A DNA stretch of 64,000 nt from Arthrobacter sp. NEB 688. Lineage in GTDB: Bacteria > Actinomycetota > Actinomycetes > Actinomycetales > Dermatophilaceae. This document shows positions 26,063 through 34,934 of the stretch, piece by piece. A program made the translations under genes and the position numbers. The notes beneath the pieces are model-generated. The model was not told where the DNA came from and made no database searches. It worked only from the letters and a program-made list of their open reading frames with translations. The number at the start of each line of letters is the position of its first letter. The stretch's first letter is position 1. The stretch covers positions 496,001 to 560,000 of the forward strand of contig NZ_CP053707.1 in assembly GCF_013201035.1 (NCBI RefSeq), written 5' to 3'.

Positions 26063-26167
26063 CCGTCGACCCTAGTGCGCGCAACCGCAGGTGGGAGGCC
26101 CCCCGTGACGGACGTTCGACGGACCGAGACCGGATCGAGACCCGCCGCCGGGCCCTAGCGTGGCTCC

Positions 26168-27574
26168 GTGACCGAGACCGTCCCCCGCGACGAGCACCTC
26201 GACCGGCGCTCGCCGCAGGGTCGGCTGGTGCTGGCCGGGCTGGTGCTCGGCACCGGCGTCGCCATCCTCGACGGCAGCGTCGTCAACGTCGCGCTGCGCA
26301 CGATCGGCGCGGACCTCGACGCCTCGCTGGCGCAGCTGCAGTGGGTGGTCAACGGGTACCTGCTGGCGCTCGCATCGCTCGTGCTCGTCGGCGGCGGGCT
26401 CGGCGACCGGTGGGGGCGCCGCCGGGTCTACGAGGTCGGGGTCGTGTGGTTCGCGGTGGCCTCGGCCCTCTGCGCGGCCGCCCAGACACCGGCCCAGCTC
26501 GTCGCCCTGCGCGTGCTCCAGGGGGTCGGGGCGGCGCTGCTGACCCCCGGCGCGCTCGCGATCATCCAGACGACGTTCCGCCCCGCCGACCGGGCCACGG
26601 CCATCGGGACGTGGGCCGGCTTCTCGGGGGTCGCCGCCGCGCTCGGGCCGTTCGTCGGGGGCTGGCTCGTCGACCACGCCTCGTGGCGCTGGGTGTTCGG
26701 CATCAACATCCCGCTCTGTCTCGCCGTCGTCGCGCTGACCGGGCGGCGCGCGCCGGAGAGCCGCGACCCCGGGGCCGCCGGGCGCCCGTTCGACGTCGCC
26801 GGGGCGGGGCTCACCGTCGTCGCGCTCGGCGCCGCGACCTACGCGCTGACCGCCGCCGGCACGCTGGCGACCGCCGCGCTCGTGGGGTGCTGGGCCGTGG
26901 CGGTGGGCGCGGCCGTCGGCTTCGTCGTCGTCGAGCGCCGCTCCCGGCATCCGCTGGTCCCGTTGTCGCTGTTCGGTTCTCGGGTGTTCGCGGCGGCCAA
27001 CGGGATGACGCTGCTCGTCTACGGGGCGCTGGGGGCGGTGACGTTGTTCGTGGTGCTGGAGCTCCAGGTCGCCGGATGGAGCGCGCTCACCGCCGGGATG
27101 TCCGCCCTGCCCCTCACCGTCGCCATGATGCTGCTGTCGTCGCGCTCGGCGGCGCTGGCCGACCGCATCGGCCCGAGGCTGCCGATGACCGTCGGGCCGC
27201 TCCTCTGCGCGGCGGGCAGCCTCCTGCTGCTGCGCGTCGACGCCTCCGCCGGCTGGCTCGACGTGCTGCCCGGGATGGTCGTCTTCGCCCTCGGGCTCGC
27301 CGGGCTCGTCTCGCCGCTGACCGCCGCGGTCCTCGGCTCGGCGCCGGACCGGCACGCCGGGGTCGCCAGCGGCGTCAACAACGCGGTCGCCCGGGCCGGG
27401 TCGCTGCTCGCCGTCGCCGCGCTGCCCGGTCTGGTCGGCCTCGCGGGCGAGGACTACCTCGACCCCGTCGCGATGACGGCCGGCTACCGCGCCGCGATGC
27501 TCTGGTGCGCCGGCCTGCTCGTGGCCGGCGCTGTCGTCAGCTGGGTCGGTCTGCGAGCGGCAGTGCGCCGCTGA
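26168..27574 (+). CDS. MFS drug exporter, DHA2/EmrB-QacA type
   Basis: A 468-residue transporter with about 14 predicted helices, including motif A (GGGLGDRWGRRRVYEVG) after helix 2 and motif C-like sequence (GVAAALGPFVGGWLVD) in helix 5, which marks drug/proton antiporters. The substrate is unknown. Translation starts at GTG 26168. Its 3' end overlaps the convergent alpha/beta hydrolase gene by 38 nt, an unusually long tail-to-tail overlap, so transcription of the two may interfere. Confidence 0.9.
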   Translation: MTETVPRDEHLDRRSPQGRLVLAGLVLGTGVAILDGSVVNVALRTIGADLDASLAQLQWVVNGYLLALASLVLVGGGLGDRWGRRRVYEVGVVWFAVASALCAAAQTPAQLVALRVLQGVGAALLTPGALAIIQTTFRPADRATAIGTWAGFSGVAAALGPFVGGWLVDHASWRWVFGINIPLCLAVVALTGRRAPESRDPGAAGRPFDVAGAGLTVVALGAATYALTAAGTLATAALVGCWAVAVGAAVGFVVVERRSRHPLVPLSLFGSRVFAAANGMTLLVYGALGAVTLFVVLELQVAGWSALTAGMSALPLTVAMMLLSSRSAALADRIGPRLPMTVGPLLCAAGSLLLLRVDASAGWLDVLPGMVVFALGLAGLVSPLTAAVLGSAPDRHAGVASGVNNAVARAGSLLAVAALPGLVGLAGEDYLDPVAMTAGYRAAMLWCAGLLVAGAVVSWVGLRAAVRR

Positions 27575-28277
27575 CGAACTCGGCCACCGTCTCGTGCCAG
27601 CGGCGGGCGCGGCGGAGCATCGCGTGGCGCTCCCCCGGCACCCGCACCCACGTGACGCGGACGCCGAGCTCCTCCCAGCGCTGCGCGACGAAGGCCGTGC
27701 GGCGGGGGTCGGTCGTGCGGTCGGCGGTGCCGTGCATGAGGAGGACGGGCCGCCCGTCGCGCGGGGCCCGCAGGTCGCCCTCGACCCACGGGGCGAGGGC
27801 CGCGACGGCAGCCACCCCGGAGTCGGCGGCCAGCGTCAGCGCGACGCGGCCACCCATCGAGTGCCCGACGAGGGCCACGGGCACGCCCGGCAGGACGCGG
27901 CGGATGCGCTCGAGCGCCCAGCGGGTGTCGACGAGCGGGTCGGCGGCGTGGCCGTTCCAGCCGCGCACGCGGTAGGTCAGCCGGACGACGGCGACCTGCT
28001 CGCCGAGGGTGCGGCGCAGCGAGCCGACGAAGGGCAGCATCCGCAGGACGGCGAGCTGGTAGCGGCCCACCCGCTCACGGCTGCGCTCGCGGCCGCCGTG
28101 GAGGACGACGACGACCGCCCGCGGGTGCTCGGGGACGCGGCCGTGCAGGCGTGCGCCACCTCCCCCGTCGGGGGCGAGCAGGAGCGTCTCGACGGTGGGG
28201 CGCCGCGGGCGGCGGACCACCTTGCGGCGGCGCCGGGCGGCCGGGTGGGACCGACCGCGGACGGTGCGTTCGTGCAT
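27537..28277 (-). CDS. Alpha/beta hydrolase
   Basis: A 246-residue serine hydrolase fold protein. The nucleophile elbow GHSMGG, an oxyanion-type HGG (VVLHGGRERS), an acid after MHGTADRTTD and a C-terminal His in GERHAM form a plausible catalytic triad. The N-terminal 30 residues are strikingly basic, with no hydrophobic signal. The substrate is unknown; its size fits a dienelactone-hydrolase or esterase-like enzyme. The gene lies tail-to-tail with the MFS gene, overlapping it by 38 nt. Confidence 0.85.
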   Translation of the reverse strand: MHERTVRGRSHPAARRRRKVVRRPRRPTVETLLLAPDGGGGARLHGRVPEHPRAVVVVLHGGRERSRERVGRYQLAVLRMLPFVGSLRRTLGEQVAVVRLTYRVRGWNGHAADPLVDTRWALERIRRVLPGVPVALVGHSMGGRVALTLAADSGVAAVAALAPWVEGDLRAPRDGRPVLLMHGTADRTTDPRRTAFVAQRWEELGVRVTWVRVPGERHAMLRRARRWHETVAEFVSGALPLADRPS

Positions 28278-28456
28278 CGCTCGGTTCCCCTCGTGATCAG
28301 GCGGGTCCGAGCCGGGGCAGGGACGGGACGGAGGCCCGCATCCACGATGCGTACCTCGTGCCGGCCGTCGTTCCGTGGAGGACGGCCGGATCTGCGGCGT
28401 GTCGCAGGAGGTTCGGCGCGCCCCGTCTCACCGGATGGCCACCGCGGCGGGGTCGC

Positions 28457-29032
28457 TCAGACGTCGGCGCGGTGGAAGTTCTGGAAGCTGCGGCTGGCCG
28501 TCGGGCCGCGCTGGCCCTGGTAGTGCGAGCCGTAGGCCTCGGAGCCGTACGGGTTCTCGGACGGGCTGCTCAGCCGGAAGAACGCCAGCTGCCCGATCTT
28601 CATCCCCGGCCACAGCATGATCGGCAGCGTCGCCACGTTGCTCAGCTCGAGGGTGACGTGGCCGGTGAAGCCGGGGTCGACGAAGCCGGCCGTCGCGTGG
28701 GTCAGCAGCCCGAGGCGGCCGAGGCTCGACTTGCCCTCGACGCGGGCCGCGAGGTCGTCAGGCAGGCTCACGGTCTCGAGGGTGGAGCCGAGGACGAACT
28801 CGCCGGGGTGCAGGACGAAGCCCTCGTCGGCGTCGACCTCGACGAGCCGGGTGAGGTCGGCCTGGTCCTGCGCGGGGTCGATCACCTGGTACTTGTGGTT
28901 GTCGAAGAGCCGGAAGAACTTGTCGAGGCGGACGTCGACGCTGCTCGGCTGGATCATCGCCGGGTCCCAGGGGTCGAGGGCCACGCGACCGGCATCGACC
29001 TCGGCGCGGATGTCACGGTCGGAGAGGAGCAC
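28457..29032 (-). CDS. dcd: dCTP deaminase
   Basis: Converts dCTP to dUTP (in some actinobacteria directly to dUMP) for thymidylate synthesis. The 191-residue protein is colinear with Dcd enzymes: [15 protein letters not shown] at the start, the active-site segment [21 protein letters not shown] (about 110-130, with the catalytic Glu in the conserved region) and a C-terminal stretch ending near [13 protein letters not shown], which closes over the nucleotide. It is monocistronic and divergent from tRNA-Gly. Whether it is bifunctional as in mycobacteria cannot be decided here. Confidence 0.97.
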   Translation of the reverse strand: MLLSDRDIRAEVDAGRVALDPWDPAMIQPSSVDVRLDKFFRLFDNHKYQVIDPAQDQADLTRLVEVDADEGFVLHPGEFVLGSTLETVSLPDDLAARVEGKSSLGRLGLLTHATAGFVDPGFTGHVTLELSNVATLPIMLWPGMKIGQLAFFRLSSPSENPYGSEAYGSHYQGQRGPTASRSFQNFHRADV

Positions 29033-29128
29033 GCGGTCAGGCTACCGGCAGGGGTCGGACCGGGTGCGAGGCGGCTGCGGTGGTGGGCTAGACTTCCCGG
29101 GCGCCGGGGAGGTCACTCGACCCGGCAC

Positions 29129-29202
29129 GCCGATGTAGCTCAATGGTAGAGCGCCAGCTTCCCAAGCTGGACACGCGGGTTCGATTCCCGTCATCGGCTC
29201 CA
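29129..29202 (+). tRNA. tRNA-Gly (anticodon CCC), integration target
   Basis: A 74-nt tRNA with acceptor stem GCCGATG/CATCGGC, anticodon loop TTCCCAA and encoded CCA. Its 3' 44 nt (29157-29200) recur exactly at 40574-40617, marking it as the attachment site of the integrated element. Confidence 0.97.
29157..29200. repeat. attL, 44-bp att core
   Basis: 3' part of tRNA-Gly from the anticodon stem to the second base of CCA, identical to 40574-40617. Confidence 0.93.
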
Positions 29203-29293
29203 CCGCATCACCGCAGGTCAGCCCTTGCGAGGCCGACCGACCCCCTCGCTGGCTCCACGGCACAGGTGCCTCGCGTGCCCAACGCGTGCCCAA

Positions 29294-30397
29294 TCACCGC
29301 CCCGCACCCCCGCTCAGGACCTGGTCCAGCGTCGCCGCTATCCGGGCATCCCGCTCCGCCGTCGCGTGCTGGTAGATGAGCGCCGCGCGCATGCTCGCGT
29401 GGCCCATCCGGTGCATCAGCTCACGGGTGCTCGCCCCCGATGCGGCCGCGAAATGGTTGCCCGTGTGGCGCAGGTCGTGCAGGTGCACCCGCGGGTCGAG
29501 GTCGGCCGCCGACCGGGCCGCGACCCACACCGTGGACCAGTTCGACCGGTGCAAGGTGTTGCCCCGCCAGCCCACGAACAGCCGGCCCTCGGGACCGTCC
29601 TCCGCGAAGGCGTCGAGGTGCTGCTCGATGTCCTCGCGCAGGCCGAGCGGGAGCGCGATGGTCCGCAGCCCAGCCCGCGACTTCGGCCCCTTGACCACCA
29701 GCCGGCCGCCGACCTCGGAGACCGAGCGCCGCACCGTGAGCGTCATCAGCTCCAGGTCGAGGTCGCCCCGCTGCAACCCCATCAGCTCACCCCACCGGAG
29801 CGAGCCGTACACCGCCAGCAGCACCACCAGCCGGTACCGCGGCTCGATCACCTCGGCCAGCCGCGCCACCTCGGCCGGGGTGAGGATCGGCCGCTCCGAG
29901 GCGACCTCGCTCCCCGCGCCCCGGATCCGGCACGGGTTCCGCAGGATCACCTCGTCATCGACCGCCGTCGCCATGATCGAGCGCAGCAGCCGGTACGCCT
30001 TGGCGATGGTCGACGCCCCGACACCCGCGTCCTGACGACCCTGCCGCCACCGCCGCACCAGCGCGGGCGAGAGGTACCGCAGCTGGACCTCCCCCAGGTA
30101 CGGCGCGAGGTGCAACCGCAGCAGCGTCCCGTACAGCTCACGGGTCCGACCCGTGATCGTCGCCCGCTCCGCCACCCACCGAGCCGCGTACGTCCCGAAC
30201 GTCACCCCGGCCAGCGACGGATCCACCCACCGACCGGTCGCCATGTCCGCCGCCACGATCGCGTACGCCGCCTCGGCCTCCGCCTTCGTCCGGTGCGTCT
30301 GCTCCAACGTCCGGCGCAAGCCGTCCAGACCCGTGTACCGGACCTGCCACCGCCCGGACGGCAGCCGGCGGATCGACCCACGCACCCGCTTGCCCAT
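29294..30397 (-). CDS. int: Tyrosine site-specific integrase
   Basis: A 367-residue recombinase that inserts and excises the element at tRNA-Gly. It has an N-terminal Arm-binding region (RRLPSGRWQVRYTG), a SAM-like core-binding domain (about 70-165) and a catalytic domain with Arg in YGSLRWGEL, the HxxR box HDLRHT, a further His in RMGHAS and the nucleophile Tyr in IYQHAT. The ATG at 30397 overlaps the Xis stop in ATGA. The stop is only 90 nt from tRNA-Gly, as is standard for AICEs. Confidence 0.95.
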   Translation of the reverse strand: MGKRVRGSIRRLPSGRWQVRYTGLDGLRRTLEQTHRTKAEAEAAYAIVAADMATGRWVDPSLAGVTFGTYAARWVAERATITGRTRELYGTLLRLHLAPYLGEVQLRYLSPALVRRWRQGRQDAGVGASTIAKAYRLLRSIMATAVDDEVILRNPCRIRGAGSEVASERPILTPAEVARLAEVIEPRYRLVVLLAVYGSLRWGELMGLQRGDLDLELMTLTVRRSVSEVGGRLVVKGPKSRAGLRTIALPLGLREDIEQHLDAFAEDGPEGRLFVGWRGNTLHRSNWSTVWVAARSAADLDPRVHLHDLRHTGNHFAAASGASTRELMHRMGHASMRAALIYQHATAERDARIAATLDQVLSGGAGR

Positions 30398-30612
30398 CAC
30401 GCACTCCACCCGCGCGACGGCAGGGGCTCCACCGTCACCGCGGCCAGGTACTCCGGCACCGCCGACACCGGGAACCGCAGGTGCTTGCCCACCCGCAAGA
30501 ACCGGATGCGTCGCGCCGCCACGAGCTGCCGGACGAACCCGTCCGCCGTCCCCAACACCTCCGCCACCTCGTGCACCGTCAACAGCCGCTGCAACTCCGT
30601 CGTCTCGTCCAT
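30397..30612 (-). CDS. xis: Excisionase / MerR-like helix-turn-helix protein
   Basis: A 71-residue DNA-binding protein with the HTH_17 pattern LTVHEVAEVLGTADGFVRQL followed by RIRFLRVGKHLRF, typical of excisionases next to AICE integrases. The ATG at 30612 has an AGGGG ribosome binding site; an in-frame GTG three codons earlier is less likely. The stop overlaps the int start, so Int is probably made together with Xis. The rep stop is only 5 nt upstream. Confidence 0.9.
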   Translation of the reverse strand: MDETTELQRLLTVHEVAEVLGTADGFVRQLVAARRIRFLRVGKHLRFPVSAVPEYLAAVTVEPLPSRGWSA

Positions 30613-30617
30613 CTCGC

Positions 30618-32174
30618 TCACCCCTTGCTCGTCGTTCCTCCGTCGTGGTGTGTCCCCTTGCCGCGTCCGTCCCGTCGCTCCGCTCGCCACTGGTCGTACT
30701 CCCGTGCGCGGGCGGCAGCCGCCAGGGCAAGGGCTTCCTCGGCGGCGTCCCGCCAGCCGGTGCCGAGGTAGGTCCACGACCCGATGACGACGGTCGCCTC
30801 GTCCTCGTCGTCGGCCAGGAGTCGGCGCTCGAGGTCCCGGGTGTCGACCGGCTCCCCCGTCCGGCGCGACTCGGCGGCCATCGCCTGCCAGCGGGCGCGG
30901 GCGCGGCGCAGGGCTCCGAGGGTGACCGAGTAGCGGCGGGACTTGGTGCCGAAGTGGCCGCGGAAGCCGAGCATGTGCACCCACCGGCTCATCCGCTGGT
31001 AGTCGTGGTCCTCGGGGTGGTGTCGGGCGGCGCGGTCGGCCAGGTCGGCGCAGGCGGCGCGGAAGGCGGCGATGTGGGGGCGCTGCTGTCCCTCGCCGTG
31101 CAGGCCGGAGACGTCCTTGGTGGCGTACTTCGCGAGGTAGCCCGCCACCTGCCCGGGCGTCAGGGCCGCGGCGGGGTCGTCGACGCGGTGACCTGCAGTG
31201 ACCACGCGCACGTCGAGCTGCGCACCCCAGGCCAGGACTCGCGGACTGTCGTCTGCGTCGACCGGCTCGGCCAACACGGTCACGCCCGGGGCGGCGTCCC
31301 GGACCAGGGCCGCCAGAGTCAGACCGTCGAGGGCGGCCGGGGCGGGCGCACCGATCCCCGCCGCGGCGGGGCCGTCGAGGCGGATCAGAGCGTGGAAGTG
31401 GACCAGACCGCGGTCCTGGTACTCCGCGACCTTAGCGTACTGGATCGACGCGTGCTCGGCCAACCCGGACTCCGTCACCCCGAGGTGCCCGGCGACGGCT
31501 CGGCGCAGGGCGATGGTCGTGCGCCGCCACAGCTCGGGGGCGTGCCACTGCCACAGCACCGCCGACGCGGTGTCGTAGCAGTCCGAGCACAGAGGGGCAC
31601 CCGAGCGAGCGTCCCCGGGCTCGTGAATCGCGATGCACCACAGAGGCCGTCCGTGCGCACAGCGGGTCCGGTCGTCCCGCCGTCTTGGGCGGCACGGCTT
31701 CCCGCCACGGTGGCCGTGCACCAGCCCGAACGAGGGCGCTGTGAACGTCGCGAACAGCAACGGGTTGTCCGCCACCTGCTCCGGCACGGTCTTGCCGCCA
31801 GCGACCCCGGCACTGATGAGCGCGAACGTGTCCCGAGCGTAGGTGCGCGAGCACGCCGGGCAGACGTGGGCGCGGCGGTTGCCGCACGGCCGGTACAGCA
31901 CCCCCAGCGGCGCATCCACCGAGCGAAACGTCGACAGCACCTCCCCGGTCCGAGCGTCGACTGTCGTCGAGGAACCCGCCAGCCGGACCGGCCGCGCACA
32001 GTTGTGCACCGCCGCAAGAGTGTCGACGAAGGCGTCCATCGACCCGTCCGCGAACCGAGCCAGCAGCCCCGCCCCGGACGGCCCATTGAGGGCGGGCACG
32101 TCGAGGGGTGCGCCCTCGCCGAAGCCCTCGAACCGCAGGGCGGCGGTGCCGGTCGACGACGAAGTGGGTGACAT
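30618..32174 (-). CDS. Replication initiator, RepSA-like
   Basis: A 518-residue protein resembling pSAM2 RepSA-type initiators, which start rolling-circle replication of the excised element. Visible features are a Cys-rich region (CGNRRAHVCPACSRTYARD), a second set of Cys (RCAHGRPLWCIAI, LCSDCYD) likely to bind zinc, and an HUH-like segment GLVHFHALIRLDG, plus YLAKYATKD. The ATG at 32174 follows the WhiB-like gene by 13 nt. It sits between the whiB-like and xis genes in one minus-strand operon. Confidence 0.9.
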   Translation of the reverse strand: MSPTSSSTGTAALRFEGFGEGAPLDVPALNGPSGAGLLARFADGSMDAFVDTLAAVHNCARPVRLAGSSTTVDARTGEVLSTFRSVDAPLGVLYRPCGNRRAHVCPACSRTYARDTFALISAGVAGGKTVPEQVADNPLLFATFTAPSFGLVHGHRGGKPCRPRRRDDRTRCAHGRPLWCIAIHEPGDARSGAPLCSDCYDTASAVLWQWHAPELWRRTTIALRRAVAGHLGVTESGLAEHASIQYAKVAEYQDRGLVHFHALIRLDGPAAAGIGAPAPAALDGLTLAALVRDAAPGVTVLAEPVDADDSPRVLAWGAQLDVRVVTAGHRVDDPAAALTPGQVAGYLAKYATKDVSGLHGEGQQRPHIAAFRAACADLADRAARHHPEDHDYQRMSRWVHMLGFRGHFGTKSRRYSVTLGALRRARARWQAMAAESRRTGEPVDTRDLERRLLADDEDEATVVIGSWTYLGTGWRDAAEEALALAAAARAREYDQWRAERRDGRGKGTHHDGGTTSKG

Positions 32175-32187
32175 GACGACGGCCCGG

Positions 32188-32565
32188 TCAGGCGGCCCGG
32201 TCGGCGCGAAGCGCGCAGTCGACGACCCTGCCCAGGGGTTCGCCATGGCGCAGCGCCTCGTCCAGGGGGTGGCGCTGGTCGGAGTCGAGCCCACCCCAGA
32301 TGCCGAACTCCTCGCCGTACAGCAGCGCGGCGGCCAAACACTTCCGCCGCACCGGGCACCCCGCGCAGATCGAGCGGGCGCGACGGGCTGCCGGGGCGCG
32401 CAGGTCCTCGAACCACCCGCCGTCCGGGTCGGCGGCGCAGGAGCCACGTTCACGCCAGCGGATGCCGTCGAGCTCGTCGAGGACCCCGGCGCTGGCGGTC
32501 ACGTACGGCAGCGGGACACCCCACGGGCGCAGCGCAACCCGGTCCGGAGCCTGCGGGCCCGTCAT
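32188..32565 (-). CDS. WhiB-family iron-sulfur transcription factor (element-borne)
   Basis: A 125-residue protein with the four cysteines of WhiB proteins: GSCAADPD, then ICAGCPVRRKC, followed by the GIWGG turn and a basic C terminus. The cysteines should hold an O2/NO-sensitive [4Fe-4S] cluster, and WhiB proteins usually act by binding sigma factor region 4. The ATG at 32565 overlaps the stop of the transfer gene (TGATG). Its position inside the transfer-replication operon suggests it regulates the element or host genes after transfer. Confidence 0.9.
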   Translation of the reverse strand: MTGPQAPDRVALRPWGVPLPYVTASAGVLDELDGIRWRERGSCAADPDGGWFEDLRAPAARRARSICAGCPVRRKCLAAALLYGEEFGIWGGLDSDQRHPLDEALRHGEPLGRVVDCALRADRAA

Positions 32566-34103
32566 CACGCCTCACGCCTCTTGACAGACGTCGCACCGGC
32601 AACGGCACCGGCTCTTGGTGCGCGCGGCGAACGCGGCCGCCGAGGCCGATGTGTGGGCTCGTCGGTGGGCACCGAGTGCAGCCGGGGCCCGTCCTCACCG
32701 GACATCTCATCTGCGGCAGCCTCGCGCGTCGGCTCGGGCGAGGTGGGCAACACCGGAGCACGGCACGGATAGCGGGCTGCGAGGTCGCGGATCACGGGGT
32801 CGGGCCAGTAGTCGGCGCGGACCCGGTCGCTGTTGCCCTCGTCGTCGACCACCCACGCGGAGCCAGGAGCGGTCGGGGAGATCCGGTGCGCGGGAGCCGT
32901 CCGAGCGGCCCCGTCCCCGAGCACCATCGCGGTCTCCTGGTCCGAGAGCAGCCGGAGCGCGACCCGCTGGGTGAACAGGTTCCGCATCGTGACGACGTCC
33001 TTGCGCGGGTCCTGCACGAACGCGGCCACCACCACCCCGAGCGCGCGGCCCTTGGTCAGCAGGCGGGCCAGCAGCCGGGCGGCCTCCATGCGGGTCTCCC
33101 GGTCGGCGTACGCGACGAGGTCCGCCAGCTCGTCGATGACCAGGACGTGGAGCGGGTCACCCGGCCGCGGCGTGTGGGCACGGACCTGACCGGCCATCGC
33201 CTGCCCCCGCTGCTCCGCGACGTCGAGGAGCGCCGTCAGCACGGCGAGGGCCTCGGGGCCGGTATCGGCCACCGCGGCGAACAGGGCGCGACCCATCCGC
33301 AGCTCCACCCCGTGCTTGAGGTCAATCCCCCACAGCCGGACCGTGTCGGACGGCACCAGCGCGGCGAGGCCGGCGACCAGGCCCCACAGCACCGAACCCT
33401 TCCCTGCCCCCGAGCAGCCGGCCACCAGCGTGTGCCTCCCCGCGACCGTCAGCCCCCAGGTCCCGCCCACGTCCCGCCGACCGAGCGGCAGCAGGTGGCC
33501 CGGGTTGTTGGACGTGGGTCCCAGCGGAACGGTCCCGTCGCGCGGCTCCCGGAGGGCGTCGTGCATGACGAGCTCGACGAGCAGGGTCGAGGTCGAGCCG
33601 CCCAGCGCAGAGCACCGCCAGGACAGGGCGTCCAGCGTGGCAGCGAGACCTGGCACGCCCGCTTCGAGCTGGTCGAGCGTCTGGCCCGCCCGAGCCCGCA
33701 CGACGAGCGTCACCGTCGAACCCTTCGCGCGGACCGACCGCAATCGCGGGACCGCCTGCCCCGAAGGCTTCCCCGGTCCAACCCCTCGCCCCTCACGCAG
33801 GAGGCGGGTCCAGCCACACGCCTCCGCCAACCCCGACCAGTTGCGCCGCACGTACCGCCGCCACCGACGACGCCGCGACGGGCCCGCGACCACACGCTCA
33901 TACCCGGCCGGGAACCACCACGCCCACCCCGCGAGGGCCAGCGGCACCGCGAGCCCCGCACCCAGCCACGCTGCCAGCGGCTCCCCGCGAGCCCACGCGG
34001 CGAGCACCGAGACCACCAGCCACGCCGCGACCAACCGGCGGTGACCGGCCAGCCAGACCCACAGCCACCGGCCCAGCCAGCCCAGACGGCTCACGGTGCT
34101 CAT
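32565..34103 (-). CDS. FtsK/SpoIIIE-like conjugal transfer protein (TraSA/TraB type)
   Basis: A 512-residue DNA translocase that moves double-stranded DNA between mycelial or contacting cells in AICE-type conjugation. It has two N-terminal transmembrane segments (about 20-75), a linker, Walker A GCSGAGKGS (about 230-238), Walker B in LHVLVIDELADL and a C-terminal low-complexity tail instead of a recognisable winged helix. Its ATG overlaps the previous stop (ATGA). The length is typical for pSAM2-like TraSA proteins. Confidence 0.92.
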   Translation of the reverse strand: MSTVSRLGWLGRWLWVWLAGHRRLVAAWLVVSVLAAWARGEPLAAWLGAGLAVPLALAGWAWWFPAGYERVVAGPSRRRRWRRYVRRNWSGLAEACGWTRLLREGRGVGPGKPSGQAVPRLRSVRAKGSTVTLVVRARAGQTLDQLEAGVPGLAATLDALSWRCSALGGSTSTLLVELVMHDALREPRDGTVPLGPTSNNPGHLLPLGRRDVGGTWGLTVAGRHTLVAGCSGAGKGSVLWGLVAGLAALVPSDTVRLWGIDLKHGVELRMGRALFAAVADTGPEALAVLTALLDVAEQRGQAMAGQVRAHTPRPGDPLHVLVIDELADLVAYADRETRMEAARLLARLLTKGRALGVVVAAFVQDPRKDVVTMRNLFTQRVALRLLSDQETAMVLGDGAARTAPAHRISPTAPGSAWVVDDEGNSDRVRADYWPDPVIRDLAARYPCRAPVLPTSPEPTREAAADEMSGEDGPRLHSVPTDEPTHRPRRPRSPRAPRAGAVAGATSVKRREA

Positions 34104-34360
34104 CGCGGCCCGCCCCGCTCATGCTCCTCACACGCAGCCAGCGCCCGGTCCACGCACGACGCGGCCACGTCCAGCCACCCGGCAACGCTCGCCATCGCCT
34201 CCGCGAACCCCGGCACGTCCTCCCCCGAGTGCCCCAGCCGCAGGATGTGCTCGGCCGCGTCCTCGGTCCGCGCGTAGATACCCAGCAGCTCTTCCGCCAG
34301 CGCCTCGTCCGTGCCGACCCCGAACGAACGGGCCAACGCGTCGAGGTCCACAGCGGTCAC
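34100..34360 (-). CDS. Small hypothetical AICE protein
   Basis: An 86-residue acidic, mostly helical protein (VDLDALARSFGVGTDEALAEEL) with no recognised domain. GTG 34360 is chosen because it overlaps the upstream stop (GTGA) and the stop overlaps the transfer gene start (ATGA). The coupling on both sides shows it is a real gene of the transfer operon. It could be a partner of the translocase, but nothing in the sequence proves that. Confidence 0.75.
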   Translation of the reverse strand: MTAVDLDALARSFGVGTDEALAEELLGIYARTEDAAEHILRLGHSGEDVPGFAEAMASVAGWLDVAASCVDRALAACEEHERGGPR

Positions 34361-34767
34361 GACGCTGCCTTGAGCGTGGCCCCCGGCGCGACCATCCCCT
34401 CCGCCCGGAACGACCAGGACAGCCGCGGGCGAGGGCCGCTGTCGTCGATCCACCCCAGCGCCGTCAGCCCGACGAACTCCACCGGCGTCCACGGCATCCC
34501 CGACTTGTTCTCCGGCGGCACCGGCTGCTGCTTCGCCGCGAACTTCACCGACACCGCCGTGTCCTTCCGCGACGCCTCCTCATCCGCGTCCAGCACCGTC
34601 GCCTGCCACAGGGGGAGCCCGGTGTCCTTGTCGACCTGCTGGGGCCGCGTCCCGTCCTCACGCGGTGAGGCGTTGAAGTCCGCCACCGGCTCCACCGACC
34701 CCTTGAGGAACGCCCCCGCGGGGAAGACCTCGTGGTGCGCCACCTTGATCCGCCGCTGCATCGCCAT
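34357..34767 (-). CDS. Hypothetical AICE protein, first gene of the transfer-replication operon
   Basis: A protein of about 136 residues beginning MQRRIKVAHHEVFPAGAFLK after a short leader, with a beta-rich middle (PLWQATVLDADEEASRKDTAVSVKF) and a conserved-looking PVEFVGLTALGWIDD segment. Similar proteins are common next to transfer genes of AICEs, but their role is not known to me. Several starts are possible (GTG 34779, ATG 34773, ATG 34767); ATG 34767 fits the GGAG best. It is transcribed away from the XRE regulator across a region with repeated operator-like sequences. Confidence 0.78.
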   Translation of the reverse strand: MAMQRRIKVAHHEVFPAGAFLKGSVEPVADFNASPREDGTRPQQVDKDTGLPLWQATVLDADEEASRKDTAVSVKFAAKQQPVPPENKSGMPWTPVEFVGLTALGWIDDSGPRPRLSWSFRAEGMVAPGATLKAAS

Positions 34768-34831
34768 GACCATCTCCACTCTCGAAGCGGTGGGACTCTT
34801 ACTGCCTCACCGGCCGTATCCGTCACCATAG

Positions 34832-34896
34832 GGGACTCATTCGTCCCTTGCAAGGACTCATGCGCCCCTAAAGGGCGGAAAAGTCCCCGAGGGACT
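34832..34896. promoter_or_regulatory. Operator cluster between AICE operon and XRE regulator
   Basis: GGGACTCATTCGTCCC (34832-34847), a second similar site beginning AGGACTCATGCGCCCC at 34853, and the palindrome AGTCCCCGAGGGACT (34882-34896). These are probable binding sites for the divergent XRE regulator. Confidence 0.55.
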
Positions 34897-34934
34897 GACC
34901 GGACCCCGGAGTCCTGCACAATGAAGGAGTGGAG

